Below are positions 35,506-44,897 of a stretch of DNA of 64,000 bases, one piece after another (the first letter of the stretch is position 1; every line of letters begins with the position of its first letter). The position numbers and the translations under genes were made by a program. The notes under the pieces are model-generated. The model ran no database searches, had not been told where the DNA came from, and was given only the letters and a program-made list of their open reading frames with translations. This stretch comes from Allomuricauda sp. (GTDB lineage: Bacteria > Bacteroidota > Bacteroidia > Flavobacteriales > Flavobacteriaceae). The DNA is taken from the NCBI RefSeq assembly GCF_013911645.1, contig NZ_JACESV010000002.1, positions 1 to 64,000 of the forward strand, written 5' to 3'.

Positions 35506-36393
35506 CTACTCGTTTTCGTTTTCATCCTCGAATTTGGTATCTGCCATTCGAGTACGGTCTATTTGAATATCCATAAATTTTGGGTTCAATGTTTTATCAT
35601 CGGTATCGAACACCAAAAACTGTTTCGCATCCATACCATGTAAGGCGTTGAAAGAGTTGAACCTATTATTTTGAAGTTGTAATATTTTTAAGTTTGCCAA
35701 TTGGCCAAACTCCTTGGGAATTTCGCCTCCCAATTGATTATTCGACAAGACCAATTCCTTTAACTGGACCAAATTCCCAATTTCTCGTGGTATCTGACCT
35801 TCCAATTTGTTTTCAAAAAGACCCAATGCCTCTAAGTTTGATAGGTTTCCAATGGATTCGGGTATTGTTCCTTTGAGATTGTTACTGGATAGGTTTAACT
35901 CTTTTAACTTTTTGAGTTCCCCAAATGTTTCTGGAATAGGTCCGGTTAAAAAGTTGTTGAACATAGAGAATACCTCCAACTCCTTAAAATTGGCGACTCC
36001 TGTTGGGATACCACCCTTGATTCGGTTCATCTCCAAACGGAAAACCTTAAGCTTTTCCAATTTCACAATATCTTTAGGAAGCACTCCGGTAATCTGGTTG
36101 AAAGCCAGATTCAAATTGGAAAGGTGCCTTAAATCTCCTATGCTTTCTGGAAGTACGCCATTTAAATTATTCATAAACAGTGTTAGGCCCACTACATGCC
36201 CTTTATCGACCTCTACACCCTTCCATGTGTCCACGGGTGCGGTCAAATCCCAAGAAACATTCCAATCTTCGCCATTGGTGCTATTGTACAAATCTACCAA
36301 GGCAGATTTTTCTTTAGGGGAAATCTGTCCACTGGCAAAAGATATACCCGCAGAGAACATCAAATAAAAGAAAAAAAGAGCCGCTCGAATCAT
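35506..36393 (-). CDS. Exported leucine-rich-repeat protein, plant-type repeats
   Basis: 295 residues with a signal peptide (1-21, SAGISFASGQ). An N-terminal cap (ALVDLYNSTNGEDWNVSWDL) like that of plant receptors is followed by about seven 23-24-residue repeats of the form LxxLxxLxLxxNxLxGxIPxxIGxL (68-255). The tail is acidic (DENENE). Such repeats bind proteins or glycans. No membrane anchor or type IX sorting domain is visible, so the place of action is periplasm or outside. Stands alone between the efflux operon and ABC-F. Confidence 0.85.
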   Translation of the reverse strand: MIRAALFFFYLMFSAGISFASGQISPKEKSALVDLYNSTNGEDWNVSWDLTAPVDTWKGVEVDKGHVVGLTLFMNNLNGVLPESIGDLRHLSNLNLAFNQITGVLPKDIVKLEKLKVFRLEMNRIKGGIPTGVANFKELEVFSMFNNFLTGPIPETFGELKKLKELNLSSNNLKGTIPESIGNLSNLEALGLFENKLEGQIPREIGNLVQLKELVLSNNQLGGEIPKEFGQLANLKILQLQNNRFNSFNALHGMDAKQFLVFDTDDKTLNPKFMDIQIDRTRMADTKFEDENENE

Positions 36394-36528
36394 TAATTAC
36401 TTATTAAATCACAACGAATTTACTTACAAAATACAATAAAGAAGAAATAACTTACAAATATAATCGTCAAATACACTCCGATTTGTTGTGAATTCGGTAA
36501 AATTCGATGTAAAAACTGAAATGTTAGG

Positions 36529-38442
36529 TTAATCAAGAGCCTCTAAAGCTTCGGACAAGTTCTCCCAATCTTCCATTAAGGACTCCAAATCTTTCTTTTT
36601 TCCCTCGTAATTATCAAAAAAATTAGGCTTTGCAATGGTGGCATCGTAGTCCATGAGCAAGTCGTGGTCAATATCGGCAATCTGTTTTTCCAGTTGGGAA
36701 ATCTTCTTCTCTACCCCACTAAGCTTGTTTTTGAGGGATTTTTGCTTCTTTTGGATTTGATAGTCGTTCTCCTTGCTTTTTTCCTGTGGTTTGTCTTCTT
36801 TCTTTGTGTCCCCTTTTTCAACACTTCGGAAATCCTCCATCTTACGCTGTTCCAAGTAAAAGTCGATATCTCCCAAATACTCCTTTATACCTCCGTCCTT
36901 AAACTCGTAAACCCTATCGGTCAACCCTTGAAGAAAGTCACGATCGTGAGAAACGAGAATCAATGTCCCCTCAAAATTTTGAAGCGCTTGTTTTAAAACA
37001 TTTTTGGATTTAATGTCCAAGTGGTTGGTAGGTTCATCCATTACGAGCACGTTAAAGGGCTGCAACAACATTTTGGCCAAGGCCAATCGGTTTCTTTCGC
37101 CCCCGGAAAGCACTTTTACATACTTGTCCACCTCATCACCCCTAAACAAAAAGGATCCTAAAATATCCCTTACCTTACTGCGGTTCTTCTCATTGGCAGC
37201 ATCGATCATGGTATCCAAGACGGTTTTGTTGCCCTCGAGGTATTCGGCTTGGTTCTGGGCAAAATAGCCCAACTGTACATTGTGCCCTGTTTTTAAATCG
37301 CCCTTGTAATCCAGTTCACCGACCAAAATTTTGGCAAGAGTTGTTTTTCCTTGGCCGTTTTGACCTACAAAAGCGGTTTTGCTTCCACGATCAATCATTA
37401 GATCTATATGTTGAAGCACTTTTTTGGGGCCGTAGTTTTTGGAAACACCGTTTAATTCTGCCACTACCTTGCCGGGGTTTACTGAAACAGGAAACCGAAG
37501 ATTCATCACACTATTGTCCTCTTCATCCACCTCGATGCGTTCCATTTTATCCAGTTTTTTAACAAGGGACTGTGCCATGGATGCCTTGCTGGATTTTGCC
37601 CTAAATTTTTCAATCAACCTTTCGGTCTGCTGTATCTGTTTTTCTTGGTTTTTTTGGGCACTTAATTGCTGTTCCTTTATTTCCTTTCGGTGCACCAAAA
37701 ACTGGGAATAGGGCTTGTTGTAGTCGTAAATCCTTCCTAATGAAATCTCAATGGTACGGTTGGTTACATTGTCCAAAAACATTTTATCGTGGGAAACAAT
37801 CACCACGGCACCGGTAAAGTTTCGTAAAAACTGTTCCAACCAAATAATGGATTCAATGTCCAAGTGGTTGGTAGGCTCATCCAGCAGCAATACATCGTTA
37901 TTTTGAAGCAAAAGTTTGGCCAATTCAATACGCATACGCCATCCACCGGAAAAAGTATCGGTTGGTTTATTGAAGTCTTCTCGCTTAAAACCCAACCCAA
38001 GAAGTACTTTTTCGGTATCACCTTGATAATTGTACCCTCCCAAGATTTCATACCGATGCGTTACATCGTTCAAATCTACCATAAGCTGATGGTACCCGTC
38101 GCTTTCATAATCGGTTCGCTCCGCCAAAGCAGTGTTGATCTCATCCAGTTTAAGTTCAAGCTCTTTGATTTCTGAAAATGCCTGATAGGATTCCTCCAAA
38201 ACGGTTCTTCCTTCTTCAAAATCAATATCCTGTTTAAGAAAACCGATTTTTATGTTTTTTTCAGTGGCTATGGCCCCTTCGTCCAAGGGCATTTCCTTGG
38301 CAAGGAGTTTAAGCATAGTGGATTTACCCGCACCGTTCTTTCCGATCAGACCTACTCTATCCCCGCCGTTAAGACGAAACGATATTTCCTCGAACAGATA
38401 TTCTCCTCCAAAGGCTACGGAAAGATTATGAATATTTAGCAT
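36529..38442 (-). CDS. ABC-F ATPase (ribosome-associated)
   Basis: 637 residues without membrane segments. It has two ATP-binding cassettes: Walker A GKNGAGKST (34-42), signature FSGGW, Walker B LLLDEPTNHLD; second GQNGQGKTT, LSGGERNRLALAK, VMDEPTNHLD. They are separated by the ABC-F linker and followed by a basic coiled-coil C-terminal domain (about 560-637, KKQKSLKNKLSGVEKKISQL). Proteins of this class act on the ribosome E site to aid translation or confer antibiotic protection. Its own promoter region is shared with the divergent DUF983 gene. Confidence 0.92.
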   Translation of the reverse strand: MLNIHNLSVAFGGEYLFEEISFRLNGGDRVGLIGKNGAGKSTMLKLLAKEMPLDEGAIATEKNIKIGFLKQDIDFEEGRTVLEESYQAFSEIKELELKLDEINTALAERTDYESDGYHQLMVDLNDVTHRYEILGGYNYQGDTEKVLLGLGFKREDFNKPTDTFSGGWRMRIELAKLLLQNNDVLLLDEPTNHLDIESIIWLEQFLRNFTGAVVIVSHDKMFLDNVTNRTIEISLGRIYDYNKPYSQFLVHRKEIKEQQLSAQKNQEKQIQQTERLIEKFRAKSSKASMAQSLVKKLDKMERIEVDEEDNSVMNLRFPVSVNPGKVVAELNGVSKNYGPKKVLQHIDLMIDRGSKTAFVGQNGQGKTTLAKILVGELDYKGDLKTGHNVQLGYFAQNQAEYLEGNKTVLDTMIDAANEKNRSKVRDILGSFLFRGDEVDKYVKVLSGGERNRLALAKMLLQPFNVLVMDEPTNHLDIKSKNVLKQALQNFEGTLILVSHDRDFLQGLTDRVYEFKDGGIKEYLGDIDFYLEQRKMEDFRSVEKGDTKKEDKPQEKSKENDYQIQKKQKSLKNKLSGVEKKISQLEKQIADIDHDLLMDYDATIAKPNFFDNYEGKKKDLESLMEDWENLSEALEALD

Positions 38443-38484
38443 TTAAATGTGACCTTGATTACAAAACATTAGTTGGCGAATTCA

Positions 38485-38492
38485 TACTTTTG
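38485..38492 (+). promoter_or_regulatory. -7 element of the DUF983 gene
   Basis: TACTTTTG matches TAnnTTTG and lies 17 bases before the chosen ATG. A longer frame starting at 38473 would begin upstream of it and is unlikely. Confidence 0.55.
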
Positions 38493-38508
38493 TACAAAAG
38501 CCCTGCAA

Positions 38509-38910
38509 ATGTTAAAAAAAGGAACCAAAATGTACAGCATTTTAACAGGAAACTGTCCAAGATGCCACCAGGAGAGCATGTACGAGAAATCCAATCCGTA
38601 CACACTTTCCAAAATTTTCAGTATGAACGAAAGGTGTTCGCATTGTGGCTTAAAATACAAGATTGAGCCCTCCTTTTTTTACGGTGCCATGTACGTGAGC
38701 TACGGTGTGGGCATTGCGTTTGCAGTTGCCGCCTTTGTAATCTCCTTTTTATTTATTGGCACTTCTTTATTGACCACCTTTATTGCTATTGTGGGTACTT
38801 TGATTGTTTTTATGCCGGTAATCATCAGGTTATCCAGAAATATTTGGATCAACTTTTTTGTGAAGTATGACCCCACTTCGGTTAAAAAACACGAAGCGGT
38901 AAAGAGTTAA
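38509..38910 (+). CDS. DUF983 zinc-ribbon membrane protein
   Basis: 133 residues from the ATG at 38509. An N-terminal double CxxC pair (Cys16/Cys19 in GNCPRC and Cys43/Cys46 in RCSHCG) forms a zinc ribbon, followed by two membrane helices (about 58-105) and a short basic tail. DUF983 proteins occur in many bacteria, function unknown. The 3' end overlaps by four bases the convergent oxidoreductase gene. Confidence 0.88.
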   Translation: MLKKGTKMYSILTGNCPRCHQESMYEKSNPYTLSKIFSMNERCSHCGLKYKIEPSFFYGAMYVSYGVGIAFAVAAFVISFLFIGTSLLTTFIAIVGTLIVFMPVIIRLSRNIWINFFVKYDPTSVKKHEAVKS

Positions 38911-39962
38911 CTGGAATAATATTTTTTGGTAAACCTTATAACATCCATTTCCGGATCCAAGTCGGTATTGTTTTCAATATAATCGAACAATTGCCTTGAT
39001 GCATACGGCCCTATCAACACACCCCTAGAACCAAATCCGTTCAAAACATACAAATTTTGATACTTCGGGTGCCTGCCCACCAAGGGTCTGCGATCAATAA
39101 CAGTGGGGCGAATGCCCGCTACGTGGTCAACAATCTCAAAATCACATTTTAAAAAGGACTTCAGTTTTTCCAATAGTTCGTTCTTGGACGCTTCGGTAGG
39201 TTCATTGGTCTTATCTTTCCACTTGTACGTGGATCCCACCAAATACGTGTCATCTTCCATTGGAATGGTAAAAACCGAGGATTTGATTACATTGTCTTCT
39301 TTGTAATTGGGCGCATGGATAATCAATAGCTCGCCTTTGGTCCCATTTAAGGGGAGGTAACCGAAATATGGATTTTGTTTGAGGCCGTAACCGCATGCAA
39401 AAACAATGTTCTTGGCGGCAATGGACTTATAAGCGACATGATCCTCTGCTATAGAAAGTGAATCAAAATCCATAGATTCTGATAAGAGTTTGCCTTTTAC
39501 TTCCAGATAACTTTTGTACGAACGCACTAAAGTACCCGTATCTATTCTTCCTGTATATTTTACTTTGCCAAATCCATGTGGTGCATCAATGGCCGGGTTA
39601 TTGTTGTGCAGAATTTTGGTTGAAAGAAAATAGTCCAACTCTGGGCGGTCAGCGGCCTCGAACCATAGATTTTGCTCTTCAATGGATGCAAACTTTCTCA
39701 GAACGGGATGCTCGAAATCCAATTTTACACCCAGTTTTTCCTCCAAATTTTGATAAAATGGCTTGGCCCCTTCCAACTGTTGCTTAGCCTTCCATGCCAT
39801 GGTGAACCGTTTTAAGATTATGGGATTGTATAGGCCACCAGCCACTTGTGAAGCTCTTTGTGATTCGTCCGTGATCACTGTAAAAGCTTTTCCCTCTTTT
39901 TCCAAAACTTCGCAGAACGAAATCCCGGCCAAACCTAAACCTACTACTATATAATCCAACAT
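38907..39962 (-). CDS. FAD-dependent amine/amino-acid oxidoreductase
   Basis: 351 residues of the D-amino-acid oxidase (DAO) fold. The FAD-binding GxGxxG is GLGLAG (8-13), near IVVGLGLAGISFCEVLEK. RPTVIDRRPLVGRHPKYQ and NGFGSRGVLIGPYASRQL form the C-terminal cofactor site. Substrate unknown; related Bacteroidota proteins are annotated as glycine or sarcosine oxidase-like without firm evidence. Stands alone. Confidence 0.82.
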   Translation of the reverse strand: MLDYIVVGLGLAGISFCEVLEKEGKAFTVITDESQRASQVAGGLYNPIILKRFTMAWKAKQQLEGAKPFYQNLEEKLGVKLDFEHPVLRKFASIEEQNLWFEAADRPELDYFLSTKILHNNNPAIDAPHGFGKVKYTGRIDTGTLVRSYKSYLEVKGKLLSESMDFDSLSIAEDHVAYKSIAAKNIVFACGYGLKQNPYFGYLPLNGTKGELLIIHAPNYKEDNVIKSSVFTIPMEDDTYLVGSTYKWKDKTNEPTEASKNELLEKLKSFLKCDFEIVDHVAGIRPTVIDRRPLVGRHPKYQNLYVLNGFGSRGVLIGPYASRQLFDYIENNTDLDPEMDVIRFTKKYYSS

Positions 39963-40021
39963 ACTGCAAAATTAGGCATCTGATCGATCAATCATCCATT
40001 CAAACTTTAGTTTAATGCAAA

Positions 40022-40048
40022 AAAACGCCGCACTAGGTGCGGCGTTTT
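40022..40048 (-). terminator. Terminator after gldN
   Basis: AAAACGCCGCAC / GTGCGGCGTTTT stem with TAG loop. A T run follows on the minus strand, ending the gld operon. Confidence 0.85.
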
Positions 40049-40082
40049 ACTGTATTGAATTGGAAATATTCTATGGACTTAC

Positions 40083-40991
40083 TTAATATGCCCACATATC
40101 CTGCTCTCTGTCGCGTATACCCTCTTTTATTCTTTGGGATTCCAAGAGCTGGAACAATGCATTATCAAAAATGTAATCGTTTATTTCACGATCTTCGTGA
40201 ACGTTTTCCTCCTTGTAGATAACTCCGTTGAATCGACGTGCGTTCAACAACATATCAAAGGAAATGGGTCTTGCCGAGTTCCGCTGGTTGTACACCTTGG
40301 CATCGTGCAAAATTTGCCTAGCCGCAGGGTACCATACCCAAAACAATTCTACTTTGTTCTGTCCTGGATCAATAGACTCATCATCGATAAAGTTAACATC
40401 GGGCGCAACCGGTGCAATTCCCAATAAACGATACTTAAGTTCTCCCTGGCGCTTGTCGAAATACCAGATTCCCTTTATACGAAACTCCTCTATGTCGGCA
40501 GCAGTAATATCCCTTTTGTTAATAAACTCCGGGGAAACCTGCTCACCAGCATTTACCTGCTCGTAACCAAGATCGGTGGTATCTACCTTTCTTAAGGTAG
40601 CCGAAAGGTCTTCCAACTTTCTTTTTTCGGTAAAGTAGGAGTCTGCATAAACCTCGGTAAGGTTTCCATTTTTAATGTTTTTCATCAAAACATGGTACAG
40701 CGACCTTCTATCTGCCCCAATACCTATGGTATCGGTTGGGTAATACAATGGAAAGTTAACTCGTTCGTCAAGATCGATGATTTCCCAAACGGTCTTGGAC
40801 CATAGGATATCCCTATCATCCACATAACCGTACGCTAAAGGCTCATCGGCATCTTGCTCTATTTGAGCTTGGGTTTTTTTACCTATATCCTCTGGCAACT
40901 TGGCATTTAAAATATTTGCCTGCGCCATGATTGATACTGGCAATACGCCCAACAATCCAATTAATAATGCGTTTTTCCAATTCATGATCAC
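40083..40991 (-). CDS. gldN: Gliding motility / type IX secretion protein GldN
   Basis: 302 residues with a signal peptide (ALLIGLLGVLPVSIMAQANI). Conserved GldN features include LWSKTVWEIIDLDERVNFPL, YPTDTIGIGADRRSLYHVLM and the C-terminal ARPISFDMLLNARRF. GldN and GldK form rings in the periplasm/outer membrane of the type IX secretion machine, driven by GldL and GldM. Last gene of gldKLMN; 21 bases after gldM. Confidence 0.95.
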   Translation of the reverse strand: MIMNWKNALLIGLLGVLPVSIMAQANILNAKLPEDIGKKTQAQIEQDADEPLAYGYVDDRDILWSKTVWEIIDLDERVNFPLYYPTDTIGIGADRRSLYHVLMKNIKNGNLTEVYADSYFTEKRKLEDLSATLRKVDTTDLGYEQVNAGEQVSPEFINKRDITAADIEEFRIKGIWYFDKRQGELKYRLLGIAPVAPDVNFIDDESIDPGQNKVELFWVWYPAARQILHDAKVYNQRNSARPISFDMLLNARRFNGVIYKEENVHEDREINDYIFDNALFQLLESQRIKEGIRDREQDMWAY

Positions 40992-41011
40992 TTGTATACT
41001 TTTTATACTTC

Positions 41012-42580
41012 TTAGTTAGTAAGCTCAACCATAACAGGAGATACTTTCTTTAACTTGTAGCTCTTGTTGTTTGTGATGTAAGCTTGGATATCGAATATCT
41101 GGACAGACTCGCCTCTACCTGCTCTCGCAAGTACAGATTTGGCTCTGCCATCCAATTTGTTTCCATTTACAACTACGGTAGGCTGACCCGGTACTTTAAA
41201 CTTAAACTGATTAACAGCTAGGTTCAAGTCAAAGTCGAAATCTTCCAACATTGCACTAACAGTTGCAATTTCAAGGTTTTTCCTTGGCATTTTAATGCTA
41301 CCTGATTCTCCACGAACGGTACCACTTGGCCTTGGAATATCCTTGATACGGAATTCGGACGAAGTACGGATTCCCTTACCATCGGGCAACGTTCCAGAAG
41401 CTGTAATGGTTACAGATCTACCTGTGCCGGGGTTCATTATGTAATTGCTGCCACTTCTTCTGCTCAAACCAGGAGCTGAAGCTGAAACCTTATTATCTGG
41501 AATACCAGGAATAGAGATGGTCATTGGGTTGGCAACACCACGGTAAACCACGTTCATCTTATCCGCAGAAATTACTGCTGCGTTAGGCATGGAGATGGTT
41601 GCAAAAGTGTTGTTCACTTCCACTGGCACCTCTACACCATCTTGCATGTATGTCATGGTTCCTTTAATGGTATGATCCCCTGGGGTACCGGCACTGATCA
41701 ACATTTTGATACCACCAGCTTCCAATTCATAGTCCTTACCCTCGGTCAATGGTCTTCCGTCCAAAGTCAATTCTGCTTTTACAGGCGTGGAAGTCTTGTC
41801 AGTTTTACTAACAATGATCTTACCATCGTACTTTTCCCCTGCGTAGTAAGCGGTTTTTGGAGCGGACAATGCACTTGCAAAGTTGGTCAAGGACACAGCC
41901 TCGGTCAATTCACCCTCCAAAAGGGTTTTCAACACTTCTTGTTCCGTGGTTTTGATATCTGCCTGCAACTGGGTCATTTTGGTCAAAGAGGCCACCAATG
42001 GGAACCCTTCGTAATGGTAGTTGATCCAATCTTGACGTGTGCCATCTCTCTTCTCAACTTTACCATCTTCATCACCAGTGGCAAAACGGGTTTCAACACC
42101 GGTTTTCAAAGATTTGTATTCATCTGGCAAAGCATTGATAACACCTTCACGGTAGGTATTGATCTGATCCATGAACTTTTTTCCTTCTGGGCCCAAATTG
42201 TCGCCTTGAAAGAATTTTTGGTCCAAATAATCAGACTTGTCCATAACCACATAGTCTTTGGGATCTTCCAAATCTGCGGTCATTTCTTTTTTCAATCCTT
42301 CCAAATAGTTATAGTAATTATCGGAAAGTTGTTTGATCTCTTGAGCATTTTGGTACAATTCTCCGTACTCCTCTTCATTTTCACTAGCCTTTGTTTCTAA
42401 GCTGGCCATAAAACTAGAGTTATTGGAGTCCATATTGGAATTGGAAGTTTCCAGCTTTTCGTTCATAAGTCCGAAAGCTGCAAGTACTTCCTTGCTCATA
42501 TTAAGTGCCAACATCGCGATGAAGATCAAGTACATAAGGTTGATCATCTTCTGACGTGGTGTTTGTTTTCCTCCTGCCAT
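41012..42580 (-). CDS. gldM: Gliding motility / type IX secretion protein GldM
   Basis: 522 residues. A single N-terminal membrane helix follows the conserved MAGGKQTPRQKMINLMYLIF (residues 1-20). Periplasmic helical and beta domains follow (GldM D1-D4), with the motif SGTVRGESGSIKMPRKNLEI near 415-435. GldM and GldL form the proton-driven motor of the type IX secretion system. Adjoins gldL by 68 bases. Confidence 0.96.
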   Translation of the reverse strand: MAGGKQTPRQKMINLMYLIFIAMLALNMSKEVLAAFGLMNEKLETSNSNMDSNNSSFMASLETKASENEEEYGELYQNAQEIKQLSDNYYNYLEGLKKEMTADLEDPKDYVVMDKSDYLDQKFFQGDNLGPEGKKFMDQINTYREGVINALPDEYKSLKTGVETRFATGDEDGKVEKRDGTRQDWINYHYEGFPLVASLTKMTQLQADIKTTEQEVLKTLLEGELTEAVSLTNFASALSAPKTAYYAGEKYDGKIIVSKTDKTSTPVKAELTLDGRPLTEGKDYELEAGGIKMLISAGTPGDHTIKGTMTYMQDGVEVPVEVNNTFATISMPNAAVISADKMNVVYRGVANPMTISIPGIPDNKVSASAPGLSRRSGSNYIMNPGTGRSVTITASGTLPDGKGIRTSSEFRIKDIPRPSGTVRGESGSIKMPRKNLEIATVSAMLEDFDFDLNLAVNQFKFKVPGQPTVVVNGNKLDGRAKSVLARAGRGESVQIFDIQAYITNNKSYKLKKVSPVMVELTN

Positions 42581-42648
42581 GTTTTTCTAATTAGATTTAA
42601 TAATTAATTTGATTTGGTTTTGTTTTCTGTTGATTTGAAAACTTCTAA

Positions 42649-43305
42649 TTAGACTTTTCCGCCCATGGCTGTAAGCATACCTCCGTACACTCCGTTCAAA
42701 GAAGATAGGTTGGTGGCCAAAGACTCCATTTGGTCTTTCAACGCACCTGCGTTCTGTACAACTTCTTCGTTAATGGAAGCTTGTCTGCTAGCACTTTCCA
42801 ATTGTACTTTGTACAAACTGTTCAAAGATTCCATTTGAGCTGCTGCGTGAGACAATTCCTCTGAGTACTTTTTAGTGTGCTGAATAGCATCTGTAGTTGG
42901 AGTGATGTTCTTGGCAGCACCTTCAAAACTCTTGATACTTTCTCCAAGGTTGGTAAAAAGTTCAGAATCGATTTTTGCTTCTTTAAGAAGGTTATCCAGT
43001 TTTTTGGAAAGCAATCCTTCAGCTTCTTGAGCATCTTTGGCTTGTTGTTTTTTAGAAGCGTCCGCTTGGCCACCGGCCAATTCCGGGTACACCAAAGACC
43101 AATCGAATTCATCGTCAACTGGTTCAAATGCAGAGATAGCAAAGATCAATGCTTCGGTAATAAGTCCAACCGCAAGAAGAAGTCCACCTGTAAGGGGCCC
43201 GAACTCCCAGTGAAGGATCTTGAACAATGCACCAATAATTACTACCGATGCCCCTAGCCCGTAGGCCATGTTAAACAGCTTTTTTGTTGATTTTGACTGC
43301 GCCAT
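42649..43305 (-). CDS. gldL: Gliding motility / type IX secretion motor protein GldL
   Basis: 218 residues with two membrane helices near the N terminus (LFNMAYGLGASVVIIGALFK and GPLTGGLLLAVGLITEALIF, about 10-58), then a cytoplasmic helical tail. The conserved glutamate in the second helix region (ITEALIF) is the one implicated in proton flow in the family. Works with GldM in the inner membrane to power secretion and gliding. Confidence 0.95.
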   Translation of the reverse strand: MAQSKSTKKLFNMAYGLGASVVIIGALFKILHWEFGPLTGGLLLAVGLITEALIFAISAFEPVDDEFDWSLVYPELAGGQADASKKQQAKDAQEAEGLLSKKLDNLLKEAKIDSELFTNLGESIKSFEGAAKNITPTTDAIQHTKKYSEELSHAAAQMESLNSLYKVQLESASRQASINEEVVQNAGALKDQMESLATNLSSLNGVYGGMLTAMGGKV

Positions 43306-43395
43306 AATTCTAGTTTTAATTAAGTTATATAAAAAATAAGTATTTGGTTACTACTCTTACTTGTTTATATAATGTTCTCTCGTGTTTTTGTTTTA

Positions 43396-44775
43396 TTATA
43401 GTCCGCTTCGGCTACCGTTGGTAGAGTCTTCCTCTCCCATATAATCCTGGACCGTTCTAAATCCTATGTAACTTCTCGCAGAATCTTGATATTCATAATC
43501 TCTGGTACTTACTTGAAGGAAGTAAGCTACATCTTTCCAAGAACCTCCACGAATCACTTTACGTTTGTTGTCCTGTGAACCAATATTCGGGTTCATCGTG
43601 GATAAATATTGGTAAGCACCTGGATCAAAACTGGAGTTTGTCCATTCCGATACATTGCCTGCCATATTGTACAAATTGTATTCGTTAGGCTCAAAGGATT
43701 TTGCTTCTACCGTATATAAAGCGGCATCTGCTGCGTAATCGCCACGTTGTGGTTTAAAGTTGGCCATAAAACATCCTGTATCGCTGATCACATACGGACC
43801 TCCCCAAGGATATGTCCCGCCTTCGATTCCTCCCCTGGCAGCATATTCCCACTCTGCCTCGGTGGGCAACCTAAATTGGTTCACAAACTGTTTTCCACGA
43901 CTTTTTTGATCATCGTTCTTAAATTTTGTTCTCCAATTACAGAAGGCTTTGGCTTGCATCCAGTTTACCCCGACAACAGGGTAGTCGCTATAGGCATCGT
44001 GCCAAAAATAATCGTTGTGCATTGGCTCATTGTAGCTGTATTCAAAATCTCGAATCCACACAGTGGTATCTGGGTAAATTTCCAGTTCTTCTTGTTTAAT
44101 GAAGTCCTTTCTATTACCCGATCGTGCCCTGGCCGCAGCTTCGATGTCCATCCAGTTGTACTTGTACTTGATTTTGGTAACATCTATGCTTCTAAGGCCA
44201 TTATAGCTTTCTTCTTCTGGAAGATACATGGAATCCATAACCTCTGCATAGTACTCATCCGGGTATTCCGATGTATCCCATATCAAATCCACATCTTTGT
44301 TCAATGCCCTGCCTTCATAATAGTTATCTCCCATACCCGCATAATTATCGAGCATGTATTTGTCGTAAACGGAAAGTTCAGTCGTATCGGTATCCTTAAA
44401 TCCGTACTCACCGATACCTTCATCTTCGGGCCCAATACCCAACTCGTCGGCCAAAATGGCCAATCTGGTTCTTACTATGGAATCCTTGACCCACTCCACA
44501 AACTGTCGGTACTCACTATTGGTGATTTCCGTATCGTCCATATAAAAGGAACGTACGGTAACCGTTCTTGTGGGAGCATTCAATGTTTTTGCTTGATCCT
44601 CATGGGCTTTCCCCATTACAAAGGCGCCTCTGGGAATCAATTCCATTCCATAGGGTTTTTCTGGATGCCATTTTTTTCCCTTTACCCCAACTAGTTCACC
44701 TTTTGACCTTGATTTAGAGCCACAACTGGCAAGCAAAAAAACAAGTGCTAGAGATGAAAAGAATAGCTTTCTCAT
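43396..44775 (-). CDS. gldK: Gliding motility lipoprotein GldK
   Basis: 459 residues with a lipoprotein signal (VFLLASCGSKS, Cys18). Formylglycine-generating-enzyme-like fold, recognisable by EAEWEYAARGGIEGGTYPWG, YNMAGNVSEWTNSSFDPGAY and RGGSWKDVAYFLQVSTRDYE near the end. GldK has the fold but not the enzyme role; it builds an outer membrane ring with GldN. First of gldKLMN. A 120-base leader precedes it. Confidence 0.95.
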   Translation of the reverse strand: MRKLFFSSLALVFLLASCGSKSRSKGELVGVKGKKWHPEKPYGMELIPRGAFVMGKAHEDQAKTLNAPTRTVTVRSFYMDDTEITNSEYRQFVEWVKDSIVRTRLAILADELGIGPEDEGIGEYGFKDTDTTELSVYDKYMLDNYAGMGDNYYEGRALNKDVDLIWDTSEYPDEYYAEVMDSMYLPEEESYNGLRSIDVTKIKYKYNWMDIEAAARARSGNRKDFIKQEELEIYPDTTVWIRDFEYSYNEPMHNDYFWHDAYSDYPVVGVNWMQAKAFCNWRTKFKNDDQKSRGKQFVNQFRLPTEAEWEYAARGGIEGGTYPWGGPYVISDTGCFMANFKPQRGDYAADAALYTVEAKSFEPNEYNLYNMAGNVSEWTNSSFDPGAYQYLSTMNPNIGSQDNKRKVIRGGSWKDVAYFLQVSTRDYEYQDSARSYIGFRTVQDYMGEEDSTNGSRSGL

Positions 44776-44897
44776 ACTTTAGGTTAAATTGTTCGATTCA
44801 AGATTTTATAACTGTACTACACAGATTCATTACTCTCAAAACTGATTTTTGAATGAATTATTGTGCAAAAACAATTAATGATCAAAATTTAATTTAT

